Source: a virus | Length of the DNA stretch: 47,109 nucleotides | Virus record (IMG/VR): IMGVR_UViG_3300033141_003356 | Span: 1-47,109 of that record | Reading direction: 5' to 3' (one strand) | Part shown: positions 7,582 to 15,374 of the stretch, piece after piece | How the letters are laid out: each line of letters begins with the position of its first letter | Position numbering within the stretch: position 1 is the first letter of the stretch | Notes under the pieces: generated by a model | Database searches by the model: none | The model's input: only the letters and a program-made list of their open reading frames with translations | What the model was told of the DNA's origin: nothing | Made by a program: the position numbers and the translations under genes

Positions 7582-8403
7582 ATGAAAAAAATTGACGAAT
7601 TTGTTAATAAGATTATTTATGGTAACTGCATTGAAGTAATGCATGAATTTCCTGATAATAGTATTGATTTGACTTTAACATCACCGCCTTATGATGATTT
7701 AAGAGAATATGGTGGACATAAATTTGATTTTGTTATATTCAAAAAGATAGCAAGAGAATTATATAGAATAACAAAAAAAGGTGGTATAGTTGTCTGGGTA
7801 GTTGGAGACGCCACTATCAAAGGAAGTGAAACGGGAACAAGCTTTAAACAAGCATTATATTTTAAAGCGGTCGGTTTTAATTTACACGATACTATGATAT
7901 ATGAAAGCGAAAAACCCCCTTTATCTCACAACAGATATGAACAGAAATTTGAATATATGTTTGTGTTTTCAAAAGAAAAGCCAAAAACTTTTAATCCTAT
8001 AAAAATAAAAACAACATACAAAAAAAGTTTGCATAATTATAATTTAGGTTCTTCTGCAAGCATAAAAGAAAAAAAGTATGCTATGAGAAAAAGAAATGAA
8101 AAAACTATTATAAAAAAATATAAATTTAAGGGGAATATTTGGAAATATGTTGCTGGTAGTTCTTCAGCAAAAGATAAAATAGCATATCAACATCCAGCTA
8201 TCTTTCCCGAACAGTTAGCCAAAGACCATATCATATCTTGGAGTAATAAAGGAGATATAGTTCTTGACCCGATGTGTGGTTCTGGAACTACTTATAAGAA
8301 GGAAAAAAAGTATGGAAGAAATTTTATTGGTATAGAAATAGAAAAAAGTTATGTTGAAATAGCAAGAAAAAGAATCAAAAAGATTCAAAGTGTTTTAATA
8401 TAA
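7582..8403 (+). CDS. Beta-class DNA methyltransferase (SPPY type)
   Basis: A 273-residue methyltransferase with the catalytic motif TSPPYDD near residue 33 and the AdoMet-binding motif DPMCGSGTT near residue 231, followed by KYGRNFIGIEIEKSYVEIA. SPPY together with this motif order is typical of N4-cytosine enzymes, although N6-adenine activity cannot be excluded by eye. Unlike the broken enzyme at 4392-6002, both key motifs are intact. The start lies two bases after the upstream stop (TAATTATG) with no Shine-Dalgarno site, suggesting coupled translation. A likely role is protecting phage DNA from host restriction. Confidence 0.92.
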   Translation: MKKIDEFVNKIIYGNCIEVMHEFPDNSIDLTLTSPPYDDLREYGGHKFDFVIFKKIARELYRITKKGGIVVWVVGDATIKGSETGTSFKQALYFKAVGFNLHDTMIYESEKPPLSHNRYEQKFEYMFVFSKEKPKTFNPIKIKTTYKKSLHNYNLGSSASIKEKKYAMRKRNEKTIIKKYKFKGNIWKYVAGSSSAKDKIAYQHPAIFPEQLAKDHIISWSNKGDIVLDPMCGSGTTYKKEKKYGRNFIGIEIEKSYVEIARKRIKKIQSVLI

Positions 8404-8415
8404 AAAAAGGCCCCA

Positions 8416-9816
8416 ATGGAAGATAAAATAATTTCCCAACACCTTCAAGACTGTATGCTGAACCGTGCCATAGTTGATACTAATTTTTTATCTTTAATAA
8501 GGCACGTTTTAAAACCAGCTTATATGTCTTCATCTTACAGTTCAAATCTATTAAAGGTAATATATAATTATTATGATAATTTTAAGAAATGTCCAGATGA
8601 ACATTTCCACGATGAGGCATTACATTTTGTAAATAACTTGCCAGAAAGCAAGCGTGAAGATTATGTAAAATATATCAAAAAAATCTTATCAATAAAAAAA
8701 GCCAATTCTGATTATTTAATAAGCAGGGTAAATAAGTTTGTTAAAGCAAGAGAATATGAAAAAGCCGCCATTAATTTTGCTGAAGACGTATCCAAAGGTA
8801 AATTTGAAAAAGCCGAAAGAACAATTTTGTCTGCTATGAAAACGGGAATAGAAAGAGAGGATATAGGTTCGGATTATTTTAGGGACTTTTCGGATTTAGA
8901 CAACAGATTTGAAAAAGAAAAACCGTTAGTAACCACCTGTTTTACTGCTTTAGATAAATTGATATTGGGGTTCAAGAGACAGGAGTTTGTGATTATTATG
9001 GGAAAATTCAAAGGGAAAAAATCATGGTATCTTTATGAAATAGCAAGACACGGATTAATGAAAGGATTAAACGTATTGATAATTTCCCATGAAAATTCTA
9101 TAGCTGAAATAAGAAAAAGAATGGATATGATTTCTGGCGCTTTGCTTGATGAAAACACTTGTAAGAATGGTGAAGAAGGAAAGAAAATAAAATTGTTTTA
9201 TTACGATGAAGAAGAAGAAAGAATAAAAAATGAAAAAGTGTATAGAGAAAGTGTGTTTAATTCCCAAGCTGTAAAAAAAACAAGGAAAACACTCGAAAGA
9301 TTTGGTGGCAGGTTACTCATAAAAAAGTATCCGCCAAGGGTAGCGAACATGTTTGAAGTAATGCGTTATCTTGACCACATAGAAAAATTTGAAAAGTTCA
9401 TTCCAGATATTGTAATTAATGATTACATTACTATTATGTCACCGCTTGAAGGAGATGAAAGAAAACCGCTACACGAATCGGAAAGAAATAACGGATTATT
9501 ACATAAAACAATTGCAGATGACAGAAATTGTTTAGTGATAACAGCTTCACAAATTAATAGAGAAGAAGTAAATAAGCCAGTTCCAACCGTGAAAGGTTTT
9601 GCTGGCGCAATAGCGAAAGCAGGGGACTGTGATAAAACAATAGTAATATGCCAGACGGACGAGCAGGAAAAATTATTTCCGATTCAGGAGGGGAAGCTTT
9701 TTGTATTGCTTAACAGAACGGGGAGCGGGCAACACCAACATTGTATATTTGGGTCAAATTTGATGATTGGTCAATTTGCATTATATTCAAGATTGGAACG
9801 TGGTCGAAAGAGATGA
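8416..9816 (+). CDS. DnaB-like replicative helicase with altered Walker A
   Basis: A 466-residue protein with the RecA-fold of DnaB-family helicases in its C-terminal half: LDKLILGFKRQEFVIIMG before the P-loop, NVLIISHEN, Walker B DIVINDYITIM, ITASQINRE, and a basic element near LLNRTGSG. The N-terminal 150 residues are helical and could be a reduced DnaB N-domain. The P-loop reads GKFKGKKS (196-203); compared with GxxxxGKS the Gly before Lys-Ser is Lys. Either the residue is tolerated or the ATPase is altered. It overlaps the next gene by ATGA. With the primase and the SNF2-type helicase it makes up the phage replication set. Confidence 0.85.
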   Translation: MEDKIISQHLQDCMLNRAIVDTNFLSLIRHVLKPAYMSSSYSSNLLKVIYNYYDNFKKCPDEHFHDEALHFVNNLPESKREDYVKYIKKILSIKKANSDYLISRVNKFVKAREYEKAAINFAEDVSKGKFEKAERTILSAMKTGIEREDIGSDYFRDFSDLDNRFEKEKPLVTTCFTALDKLILGFKRQEFVIIMGKFKGKKSWYLYEIARHGLMKGLNVLIISHENSIAEIRKRMDMISGALLDENTCKNGEEGKKIKLFYYDEEEERIKNEKVYRESVFNSQAVKKTRKTLERFGGRLLIKKYPPRVANMFEVMRYLDHIEKFEKFIPDIVINDYITIMSPLEGDERKPLHESERNNGLLHKTIADDRNCLVITASQINREEVNKPVPTVKGFAGAIAKAGDCDKTIVICQTDEQEKLFPIQEGKLFVLLNRTGSGQHQHCIFGSNLMIGQFALYSRLERGRKR

Positions 9817-12542
9817 ACTACAAAGCTATAAAAAAATCCAAACTTGAAAATTTTTTTAAAAATATTAAATTCAAAACAATTCCTATGAAGCATCAATACA
9901 TTGGACTATATTTTGCAATTAAAGAAAACTTAAATTCAGTTATGTTCTGGTTGGGCGTGGGAACGGGAAAGACCAAGTTGGCATTGGATTTATGTTTATT
10001 ATGGAAAGTGAAAAAGATACTTGTCATTTGTCCAAATTCTGTAACTAAAACCTGGATTTATGAAACAAAAAAACATTCTGATTTCAAAGCTATAAGATTG
10101 ATAGGAACTAAAAATCAAAGAATAGAAAGATTAAATAAAAAAAGAAACATATACATAATTAATTATGAAGGCTTGAAAGTATTATATAGTAAATTAATTA
10201 ATGAAAGATTTGATTGTATAATTGCGGATGAATGTTTTCCTTATAATCAGAAAGTATTTACAAATAAAGGAGAAATTGAAATAGGAAAAATTGTGGAAGA
10301 TAAAAAGAAAGTAAAAGTATTAACCTATAATCATAAAACGAAATTTTTAGAATGGAAAAAAATAAGAAAATTCATAAAAAACCCTATTACTAATGAAACA
10401 GAATTTGTTAAAATAAATCATGAAAATGGTAATTTTGCTTGCACTTTAAATCATAAAATATATATTAAAGATAAAGGCTATATACAAGCAAAAAGCTTAA
10501 TTAATTTATTTTCTTGTAAAGGGGAAAGCTATGAAAAGAATATTAATTTGTTGTCAATGCGAAAAAAAGTTTACAATGAAATATTGGCAAAAATATCGTT
10601 TAGAAAAAGATCCAGATGCAAAAGTATTTTGTTCCAAAAAATGTTGGGCAATTTGGAGATGCAAACAGCCGGAATATCAAAAAATGTTCAAGGAAGAACG
10701 TGTGAAAAAATTGAAACGGGGTATAATCAAATCAAAAAGAGAAAACAAAGAAGTGTGGGCAAAAAAATACAAAGCTTCTTCAGAAAGAATGAAAAAGAAC
10801 AACCCCATGTACAATTCAGAAACGCGGAAAAAGGTATCAGAAAAAAATCGTGGAAAGCCTTTTTTGATTCGTGGTGGAAACGGCAAAATACCAATACCCC
10901 AATTGATTCTTGCTACTGCTTTAAATTGGAAAATGGAAATACCCGTAAAAACAAAACCTGCATCAAAGGGGCTTTTACCTGTCTTACCGCATTTACCAGA
11001 TTGTTACAAAATAGATATAGGAAACAAAAGAATGAAAATAGGAATAGAAGTAGATGGGCATTCCCACAATTCTGGAAAACAAAAATTTTTAGACAGAAAA
11101 AAAGAAATAGTGTTAAATTCTCTCGGCTGGAAAGTTTTAAGATTTACAAACAAAGAAGTATTAGAAGACCTTCCGAAAGTTCTTTCAAAAATAAATACAT
11201 ATATAATTTAGAAATTGAAGATAATCATAATTATTTTATTAACAATATTCTTGTTTCAAATTGTCATTATGTCAAATCCAAGTTCGCCAATAGAACTATA
11301 ATGACAAACCGCCTTTGCAGACAAACGAAAAAGAAAATATTTTTGACTGGCACGCCAATAGCAACAGATGAAAAGGATTTGTGGGCGGAATATTGGTGTC
11401 TTGATAATGGATTTTCACTTGGAAACAATTACTGGCGATTTCTGAACACATACTTTTACAAGAGTTTCTACGATTGGAAGCCAAAAAAAATATGTTCTAT
11501 CTGTGGTAATTTTTATATAAGTTTAAGAAACCATCTTAAAGAAAAACACCCAAGCATTTCAACTTTGGTATATCATAATAAATATAAAAATGAAAGAACA
11601 ATACAAGAATTAATATTGAATAGGATTACAAATAAGACTTTGAGATACGAAACTGAAGAATGTCTGGATTTGCCTGAAAAAGTATATTTAAAATATTATG
11701 CAAAAATGACAAAGAGACAAAAGAAAGACACATTAAAATTTATATCAGAAAGATATAATGAACTAACAGAAGCAAACGTATTGACAAAAACAATAAGACT
11801 ATCACAAATAACTGGGGGTTTCCTTATGAGAAAGAAAAATATTAATATAAAAAAGCATAAGCTTAAAGAATTAATTGAAGAAGGGAATAAATATAAAAGT
11901 GCGGAGGAATTTGTAAATGCCATATATAATAATCAAATTACATCAGTTTCTAAAGCACCTAATCCTATGAATCAAATGATTAATGTTGCCGCTATGGTTC
12001 AAGATGCGGGTTTTTTGGATGCCAAAGACTTTTGGAATAAAATGATAAAAAAGAAAATATACACATATAAAAAGAACCCTAAACTTGATTTATTATTGGA
12101 AGTATTGGAATCAATAAAAGGGAAGTGTATTATATTTCATCGCTTCACAAGAGAAGCTGAAATAATTGAACAGGCTTTGGATAGCAAAAAAATAAATTAC
12201 GCTTCTGTTCGTGGTAGCATTACGGGGAAGGAAAGAGAAAAGGAATTTAATAAATTCAAAAATAATTCAGGTTGTAATATATTAATTTCACATCCTAAAT
12301 GCGGGGGAGAAGGTATAAATCTTCAACACGCAAATTATGTCATATTTTATTCAAATAATTATGAGGGGGCTACCACAAGAATCCAAGCCGAGAATCGAGT
12401 GCATAGGGTAGGGCAAAACAAGAAATGCTTTATAGTCGATTTGGTTATTGAAAATTCCATTGATGAACAGATTTTGGATATTGGACTATCCAAAAAGGAA
12501 AAAGCGAAAAAAGTCTTGAATTATATCTCGAAAATGCACTGA
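9813..12542 (+). CDS. SNF2-type DEXH helicase precursor interrupted by an intein
   Basis: The precursor has 909 residues; removal of a 343-residue intein would leave 566. Helicase motifs in order are MKHQ (about 25), Walker A GVGTGKTK (48-55), LVICPNSVTKTW (Ia), IIADE split from CHYVKS by the intein (motif II, DECH), LTGTPIATDEKDLW (III), ISHPKCGGEGINLQHA (V) and QAENRVHRVGQ (VI). The C-terminal lobe sequence is typical of the SNF2 superfamily. A C2H2-like zinc finger (CSICGNF then HLKEKH) sits between the lobes. ATG at 9813 overlaps the upstream stop as ATGA; a longer frame from 9741 would lie inside the DnaB-like gene and is rejected. It probably remodels DNA-protein complexes or replication forks. 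Confidence 0.93.
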   Translation: MNYKAIKKSKLENFFKNIKFKTIPMKHQYIGLYFAIKENLNSVMFWLGVGTGKTKLALDLCLLWKVKKILVICPNSVTKTWIYETKKHSDFKAIRLIGTKNQRIERLNKKRNIYIINYEGLKVLYSKLINERFDCIIADECFPYNQKVFTNKGEIEIGKIVEDKKKVKVLTYNHKTKFLEWKKIRKFIKNPITNETEFVKINHENGNFACTLNHKIYIKDKGYIQAKSLINLFSCKGESYEKNINLLSMRKKVYNEILAKISFRKRSRCKSILFQKMLGNLEMQTAGISKNVQGRTCEKIETGYNQIKKRKQRSVGKKIQSFFRKNEKEQPHVQFRNAEKGIRKKSWKAFFDSWWKRQNTNTPIDSCYCFKLENGNTRKNKTCIKGAFTCLTAFTRLLQNRYRKQKNENRNRSRWAFPQFWKTKIFRQKKRNSVKFSRLESFKIYKQRSIRRPSESSFKNKYIYNLEIEDNHNYFINNILVSNCHYVKSKFANRTIMTNRLCRQTKKKIFLTGTPIATDEKDLWAEYWCLDNGFSLGNNYWRFLNTYFYKSFYDWKPKKICSICGNFYISLRNHLKEKHPSISTLVYHNKYKNERTIQELILNRITNKTLRYETEECLDLPEKVYLKYYAKMTKRQKKDTLKFISERYNELTEANVLTKTIRLSQITGGFLMRKKNINIKKHKLKELIEEGNKYKSAEEFVNAIYNNQITSVSKAPNPMNQMINVAAMVQDAGFLDAKDFWNKMIKKKIYTYKKNPKLDLLLEVLESIKGKCIIFHRFTREAEIIEQALDSKKINYASVRGSITGKEREKEFNKFKNNSGCNILISHPKCGGEGINLQHANYVIFYSNNYEGATTRIQAENRVHRVGQNKKCFIVDLVIENSIDEQILDIGLSKKEKAKKVLNYISKMH
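10233..11261 (+). mobile_element. Intein in helicase motif II, with an endonuclease gene nested in another frame
   Basis: The intein spans precursor residues 141-483 (343 aa). It begins with Cys (CFPYNQKVFTNKGEIEIG, block A), has block B with CTLNHKIYIKDKGY near residue 210, and ends with block F YNLEIEDNHNYFINN and VSN before Cys+1. N- and C-exteins join as IIADE/CHYVK, restoring DECH. Between blocks B and F the intein frame is open but reads as basic, low-information sequence, because the DNA there encodes a separate endonuclease in the +1 frame. No LAGLIDADG or HNH domain is present in the intein frame itself. Confidence 0.92.
10531..11211 (+). CDS. Vsr-like (EDxHD family) homing endonuclease nested out of frame in the intein
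   Basis: A 226-residue protein read in the +1 frame relative to the helicase-intein precursor. It has an N-terminal zinc-binding cluster (C7, C8, C10, C34, C38), a NUMOD3-like segment NPMYNSETRKKVSEKNRGKP (91-110), then GGNGKIPIPQLILATAL and a Vsr-like nuclease core with IEVDGHSH (172-179), D188 and LGWKVLRFTNKEV (198-210). This matches the EDxHD homing endonuclease family known from I-Bth0305I and from genes found between split-intein halves. AAAGGGG sits 7 nt before the ATG, so internal initiation is plausible. Its TAG stop lies inside the sequence for intein block F, and it is the only gene in the window ending in TAG. Confidence 0.93.
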   Translation: MKRILICCQCEKKFTMKYWQKYRLEKDPDAKVFCSKKCWAIWRCKQPEYQKMFKEERVKKLKRGIIKSKRENKEVWAKKYKASSERMKKNNPMYNSETRKKVSEKNRGKPFLIRGGNGKIPIPQLILATALNWKMEIPVKTKPASKGLLPVLPHLPDCYKIDIGNKRMKIGIEVDGHSHNSGKQKFLDRKKEIVLNSLGWKVLRFTNKEVLEDLPKVLSKINTYII

Positions 12543-12684
12543 ACTTTTTGCCTAATTTTGTCAAGTATTTTCTGAAAAAAATTTAAAATAGTTTTTAAAA
12601 TAAGTTGATTTTTGTTACTTATCTTAAATAAATACAACTAATTATATATATTAATAAAAAATATTAAAAAATATTAAAAAAGAC

Positions 12685-12713
12685 TTGACATTGTCAAATC
12701 TGTATATTATATT
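12685..12713 (+). promoter_or_regulatory. Sigma-70-like promoter with overlapping inverted repeat
   Basis: TTGACA at 12685-12690, a 17-nt spacer and TATATT at 12708-12713, in a gene-free gap before a run of small genes. TTGAC-ATT-GTCAA forms a short inverted repeat over the -35 box and could be an operator. The stretch TGTATATTAT at 12701-12710 is shared with the three conserved promoter motifs elsewhere in the window. Confidence 0.65.
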
Positions 12714-12749
12714 GTATATAGAAAACAGAAAAATTGAAAGGAGAAAAAA

Positions 12750-12944
12750 ATGGATATACCAAAAATTACAGCAAAAGAGTATAGAGAGGAATACAAATAT
12801 CATTGCAAAAATATTTCTTCTCCATATCCTTTTATCGTTTGGAAAGTGAAATATATTCATTTGCGGCAAATTCAGAATAGCAAAGATTATTCTGAAGAAT
12901 CGCTGAAAAGGGAAAAAGAACTCTGTAATGAATTAGGATACTGA
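12750..12944 (+). CDS. Small hypothetical protein
   Basis: A 64-residue charged protein, not recognised. GAAAGGAG lies 7 nt before the ATG, a strong ribosome binding site, and a sigma-70-like promoter lies about 40 bp upstream, so it is very likely expressed. It has one Cys/His pair (YKYHCKN) and a helical, acidic-basic C-terminus. It is first of a set of small genes leading to the primase. Confidence 0.7.
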   Translation: MDIPKITAKEYREEYKYHCKNISSPYPFIVWKVKYIHLRQIQNSKDYSEESLKREKELCNELGY

Positions 12945-12958
12945 AACAGGAGGTTATT

Positions 12959-13273
12959 ATGAAATTATCAGAAGCAAAAATATTATTTAAAAAGCAATAC
13001 CCCAACGGCTTTATTACAAGTGGTAAAAATATTTCTGGTTGTAAAAAAAGTCGGTGGGCAGTATGCTTTAATGAAAACGACAAAGTATATGAATATACTG
13101 GAACGTTAAGAAATGTATTAATAAAAATATTGCCTATGTCCGAGAAGGACAAGGACTTATTATGGAACATAATTGGAAGGTGTGATAACGGATGTCCAAT
13201 TGAGAAAAATGGGTTAAGCCATAAACATGGATATTGTGTTAATTGTGGTTCAAAAATTATACATTATTGGTAA
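12959..13273 (+). CDS. Small protein with C-terminal Cys/His cluster
   Basis: A 104-residue protein with AGGAGG closely before the ATG. The C-terminal third has CDNGCPIEKNGLSHKHGYC and CVNCGSK, together a possible zinc site. The N-terminal part is a small alpha/beta domain with a second Cys pair (SGCKKSRWAVCF). No family recognised. It belongs to the small-gene run after the 12685 promoter and may be a regulatory or host-takeover protein. Confidence 0.7.
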   Translation: MKLSEAKILFKKQYPNGFITSGKNISGCKKSRWAVCFNENDKVYEYTGTLRNVLIKILPMSEKDKDLLWNIIGRCDNGCPIEKNGLSHKHGYCVNCGSKIIHYW

Positions 13274-13304
13274 AAAAAACAAAAAAATAGAAAGGAGATT
13301 TAAA

Positions 13305-13511
13305 ATGAAAAGATTAATTAATCCTGACCAGAATAAAATATACCACGTTTGGCATTATTGCGTCAAATGTGGGAAAACTTGGACGCATTCTCAAGGCGAT
13401 TTTGATAGTCTAAAAAAACACGAGTGTTTTTTAAATTTAAATGTTGGAGAAACATCGCCTTTCTATTTTAAAACAATATCAACTAAAATTGATGTGGTGA
13501 TTATTAATTAA
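13305..13511 (+). CDS. Small zinc-ribbon-like protein
   Basis: A 68-residue protein with CVKCGKTW (residues 19-26) and a later HEC, fitting a small zinc-binding fold. ATG at 13305 was chosen over an upstream in-frame ATG at 13227 because AAAGGAG lies 7 nt before it and because the longer form would overlap the preceding gene. Function unknown. Confidence 0.7.
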   Translation: MKRLINPDQNKIYHVWHYCVKCGKTWTHSQGDFDSLKKHECFLNLNVGETSPFYFKTISTKIDVVIIN

Positions 13512-13531
13512 AGAGAAAACATAAATAAATT

Positions 13532-13846
13532 ATGAAAGCTCCGATTAAATTATTATTAGGTGCAATAAAAGACCTTGAGAAAGCTTATCAGAAAACCGCT
13601 AAAGTAAGTAAAAGTAAATCAATTCGTGGATTTGATATAGAAGATTTGAAAACAATAAGCAAACAGATTAAAGATAAAATTAATTCATTAGAGGGTTTTC
13701 TTGACCCCGATATTGCTTTGCAAAGGTCAAAGGAACTTACTGAATATTTCAAAGAAAGAAAAAAATCAAAACGTAAACTAAAAAATGCAAGAATTTTTGC
13801 TATAGAAAAAGAAAAGAAAAAGACAAAGAAAAGGAAAACAAAATAA
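13532..13846 (+). CDS. Hypothetical helical basic protein
   Basis: A 104-residue, Lys-rich, mostly helical protein with a very basic C-terminus (KEKKKTKKRKTK). The middle (DLKTISKQIKDKINSLEGFL) looks coiled. The basic tail suggests nucleic-acid binding. No family recognised. Its stop overlaps the next start as TAATG. Confidence 0.65.
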   Translation: MKAPIKLLLGAIKDLEKAYQKTAKVSKSKSIRGFDIEDLKTISKQIKDKINSLEGFLDPDIALQRSKELTEYFKERKKSKRKLKNARIFAIEKEKKKTKKRKTK

Positions 13847-14052
13847 TGGCAAAGTTAAATTCAAAAAGATTTAAGTTAATAGCAAAACTTATTAAAGACG
13901 GTAATATTAAATATGCTATAAGAAGCGACCATAAAATTCTACACAGATATAGTGATGGGAGATATATTTTATATAGAGAAATAAAAAAAGGACACATTGA
14001 AAAAGTAATTAATAAATTTAAAGAAATGGGATATTCTGTTGAAAGATATTAA
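13846..14052 (+). CDS. Hypothetical small basic protein
   Basis: A 68-residue basic alpha/beta protein, not recognised, with a strand-rich centre (HKILHRYSDGRYILYREI) and a helical C-terminus ending in MGYSVERY. It overlaps the upstream stop by one base and abuts the next start, so it is clearly part of a translationally coupled operon. Confidence 0.65.
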   Translation: MAKLNSKRFKLIAKLIKDGNIKYAIRSDHKILHRYSDGRYILYREIKKGHIEKVINKFKEMGYSVERY

Positions 14053-14835
14053 ATGAAATTATACAATATGACAGACATTAACACCAAAAAGTTGAAAAAA
14101 GTTCTTAATGCTATACTATGTGGCTGTCCGTTTGTAAGCAGGCACATGATTATAAAAGTATCGGGTTCATTGAGAACTACAGGTAAAAGTAAATACCACG
14201 CAAAATTGGATAAATATTATCCTTTGCCTTCAAGCACAACACGGCTTTATGAAGCCGACTTTGTGAAAAAAAGGCAACTGATAATGGATTGCGGAGATAA
14301 AAAAACTTGGATAAGAAGCAATGGTGCTTATATCATTTGGATATTGCGATTAGGTAATATTAAAATTATTCCAAATGATTATAAAAAATCACTGAAAAAT
14401 GTGAACAAATTTCTTGACGTATCATTGTGGGATATAATTCATCAATTTTATCTTGCCAGCCTTTTAATTGATAAAAGAAAAGGTGTTAATAATATTCCAG
14501 AAAAAAACAAAAACTGGCATTGGTATAAAAAAACAGATTTGAGGCGACAAGCTGAAGATTTCACTTTTGATTTCACAGAAAGAAGAAAATATTTTCGTGG
14601 GTTTTTAAGAGTGAAAAATGAATTAGCAAAGGAAATATTGAATACGCTTGCTTACCTTAAAGGAATAAAAGTATTGCCTAAAGAAAGTATTGGTTATACA
14701 AGGTGTAGTCGGTGCGGAAAGAAAATCAGAATCAAAAAAAGATTATTCTGTAAAAAATGCAAAGAAGAAATAATAAATATGGTGGCTGGGGGACAGTTAC
14801 CGATAGAATATTTAACTATAAAAAGATGGAGGTGA
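14053..14835 (+). CDS. Hypothetical protein with C-terminal zinc ribbon
   Basis: A 260-residue protein that I do not recognise. It starts immediately after the preceding stop. The C-terminal 60 residues contain CSRCGKKIRIKKRLFCKKC, a CxxC-CxxC zinc ribbon. The body has several Trp residues and a helical segment (SLWDIIHQFYLASLLI), and FTFDFTERRKYFRGFLRVKNELAKEI looks like a folded helical domain. The basic composition and ribbon suggest nucleic-acid binding. A nuclease or replication-factor role is possible, but no catalytic motif is evident. Confidence 0.75.
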   Translation: MKLYNMTDINTKKLKKVLNAILCGCPFVSRHMIIKVSGSLRTTGKSKYHAKLDKYYPLPSSTTRLYEADFVKKRQLIMDCGDKKTWIRSNGAYIIWILRLGNIKIIPNDYKKSLKNVNKFLDVSLWDIIHQFYLASLLIDKRKGVNNIPEKNKNWHWYKKTDLRRQAEDFTFDFTERRKYFRGFLRVKNELAKEILNTLAYLKGIKVLPKESIGYTRCSRCGKKIRIKKRLFCKKCKEEIINMVAGGQLPIEYLTIKRWR

Positions 14836-14839
14836 TATT

Positions 14840-15070
14840 ATGAAAATAGACACAATTTCAAAAACAAATGCCCCTATTAATTCTTTATCACCAAAAGGTT
14901 GCACATGGAAAGCTAAATTTTCAAATAACGTAGAAGTTCAGTTCTGGACACCTTTGAATCTTTCAAGAGCAAAGGCAAAAATAAGACTTCTTGATATAGC
15001 CAATTATGGAAGGAAATACCCTGTTTATTTTAAAGAGGATATTATTCAAGTCTGGAAAACAAAAGAATAA
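14840..15070 (+). CDS. Small hypothetical protein
   Basis: A 76-residue mixed alpha/beta protein with a strong GGAGG upstream. Not recognised. The motif NSLSPKGCTWKAKFSNNVEVQFWTP looks like an N-terminal beta-sheet. Its stop is part of TAATTAATTA, a sequence that recurs at several gene ends in this genome. Confidence 0.7.
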   Translation: MKIDTISKTNAPINSLSPKGCTWKAKFSNNVEVQFWTPLNLSRAKAKIRLLDIANYGRKYPVYFKEDIIQVWKTKE

Positions 15071-15106
15071 TTAATTACAAATTTTTTAATATAGGAGAAT
15101 TGAAAA

Positions 15107-15374
15107 ATGAAGATAACAGAATATTTATTAAAAGAATTAAAAGGAAAAAATAATTATAGAAAAGAAAGGTTTCAGTCTTGAACAATTATATCATATAGCT
15201 GAAATGATGCCCCCAGATATTTGGCCTTTATTAAGTGAAATACTGGGGTTAGATTATCCTTTAGAGAAATATCATCCTGTACCAGATGATATATTTACGG
15301 TTACCAAAGTAGAAATTTTAGAAAATATTATAGACTGTGTTAATAGTTATGAAGATTGGGAAATAGATGAGTAA
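15107..15374 (+). pseudogene. Frameshifted small gene before the primase
   Basis: A good ribosome binding site (AGGAG at 15093-15097) precedes ATG 15107, but that frame stops at 15179-15181 after 24 codons. The frame one base later is open from about 15140 to TAA at 15372-15374 and encodes a convincing acidic protein (KGFSLEQLYHIAEMM, then PDIWPLLSEILGLDYPLEKY). It has no start of its own and overlaps the primase start by 8 nt. Both halves join in one frame if one base is removed from the A6 run at 15145-15150. It is either a one-base insertion in the homopolymer or a +1 programmed shift; the conserved-looking second half argues the full protein is, or recently was, functional. Confidence 0.65.

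Noticed and set aside
9741-9812. Longer helicase frame starting at 9741
   Set aside because: The extra 24 codons lie inside the DnaB-like gene; ATG 9813 overlaps that gene's stop as ATGA, matching other junctions in the operon.
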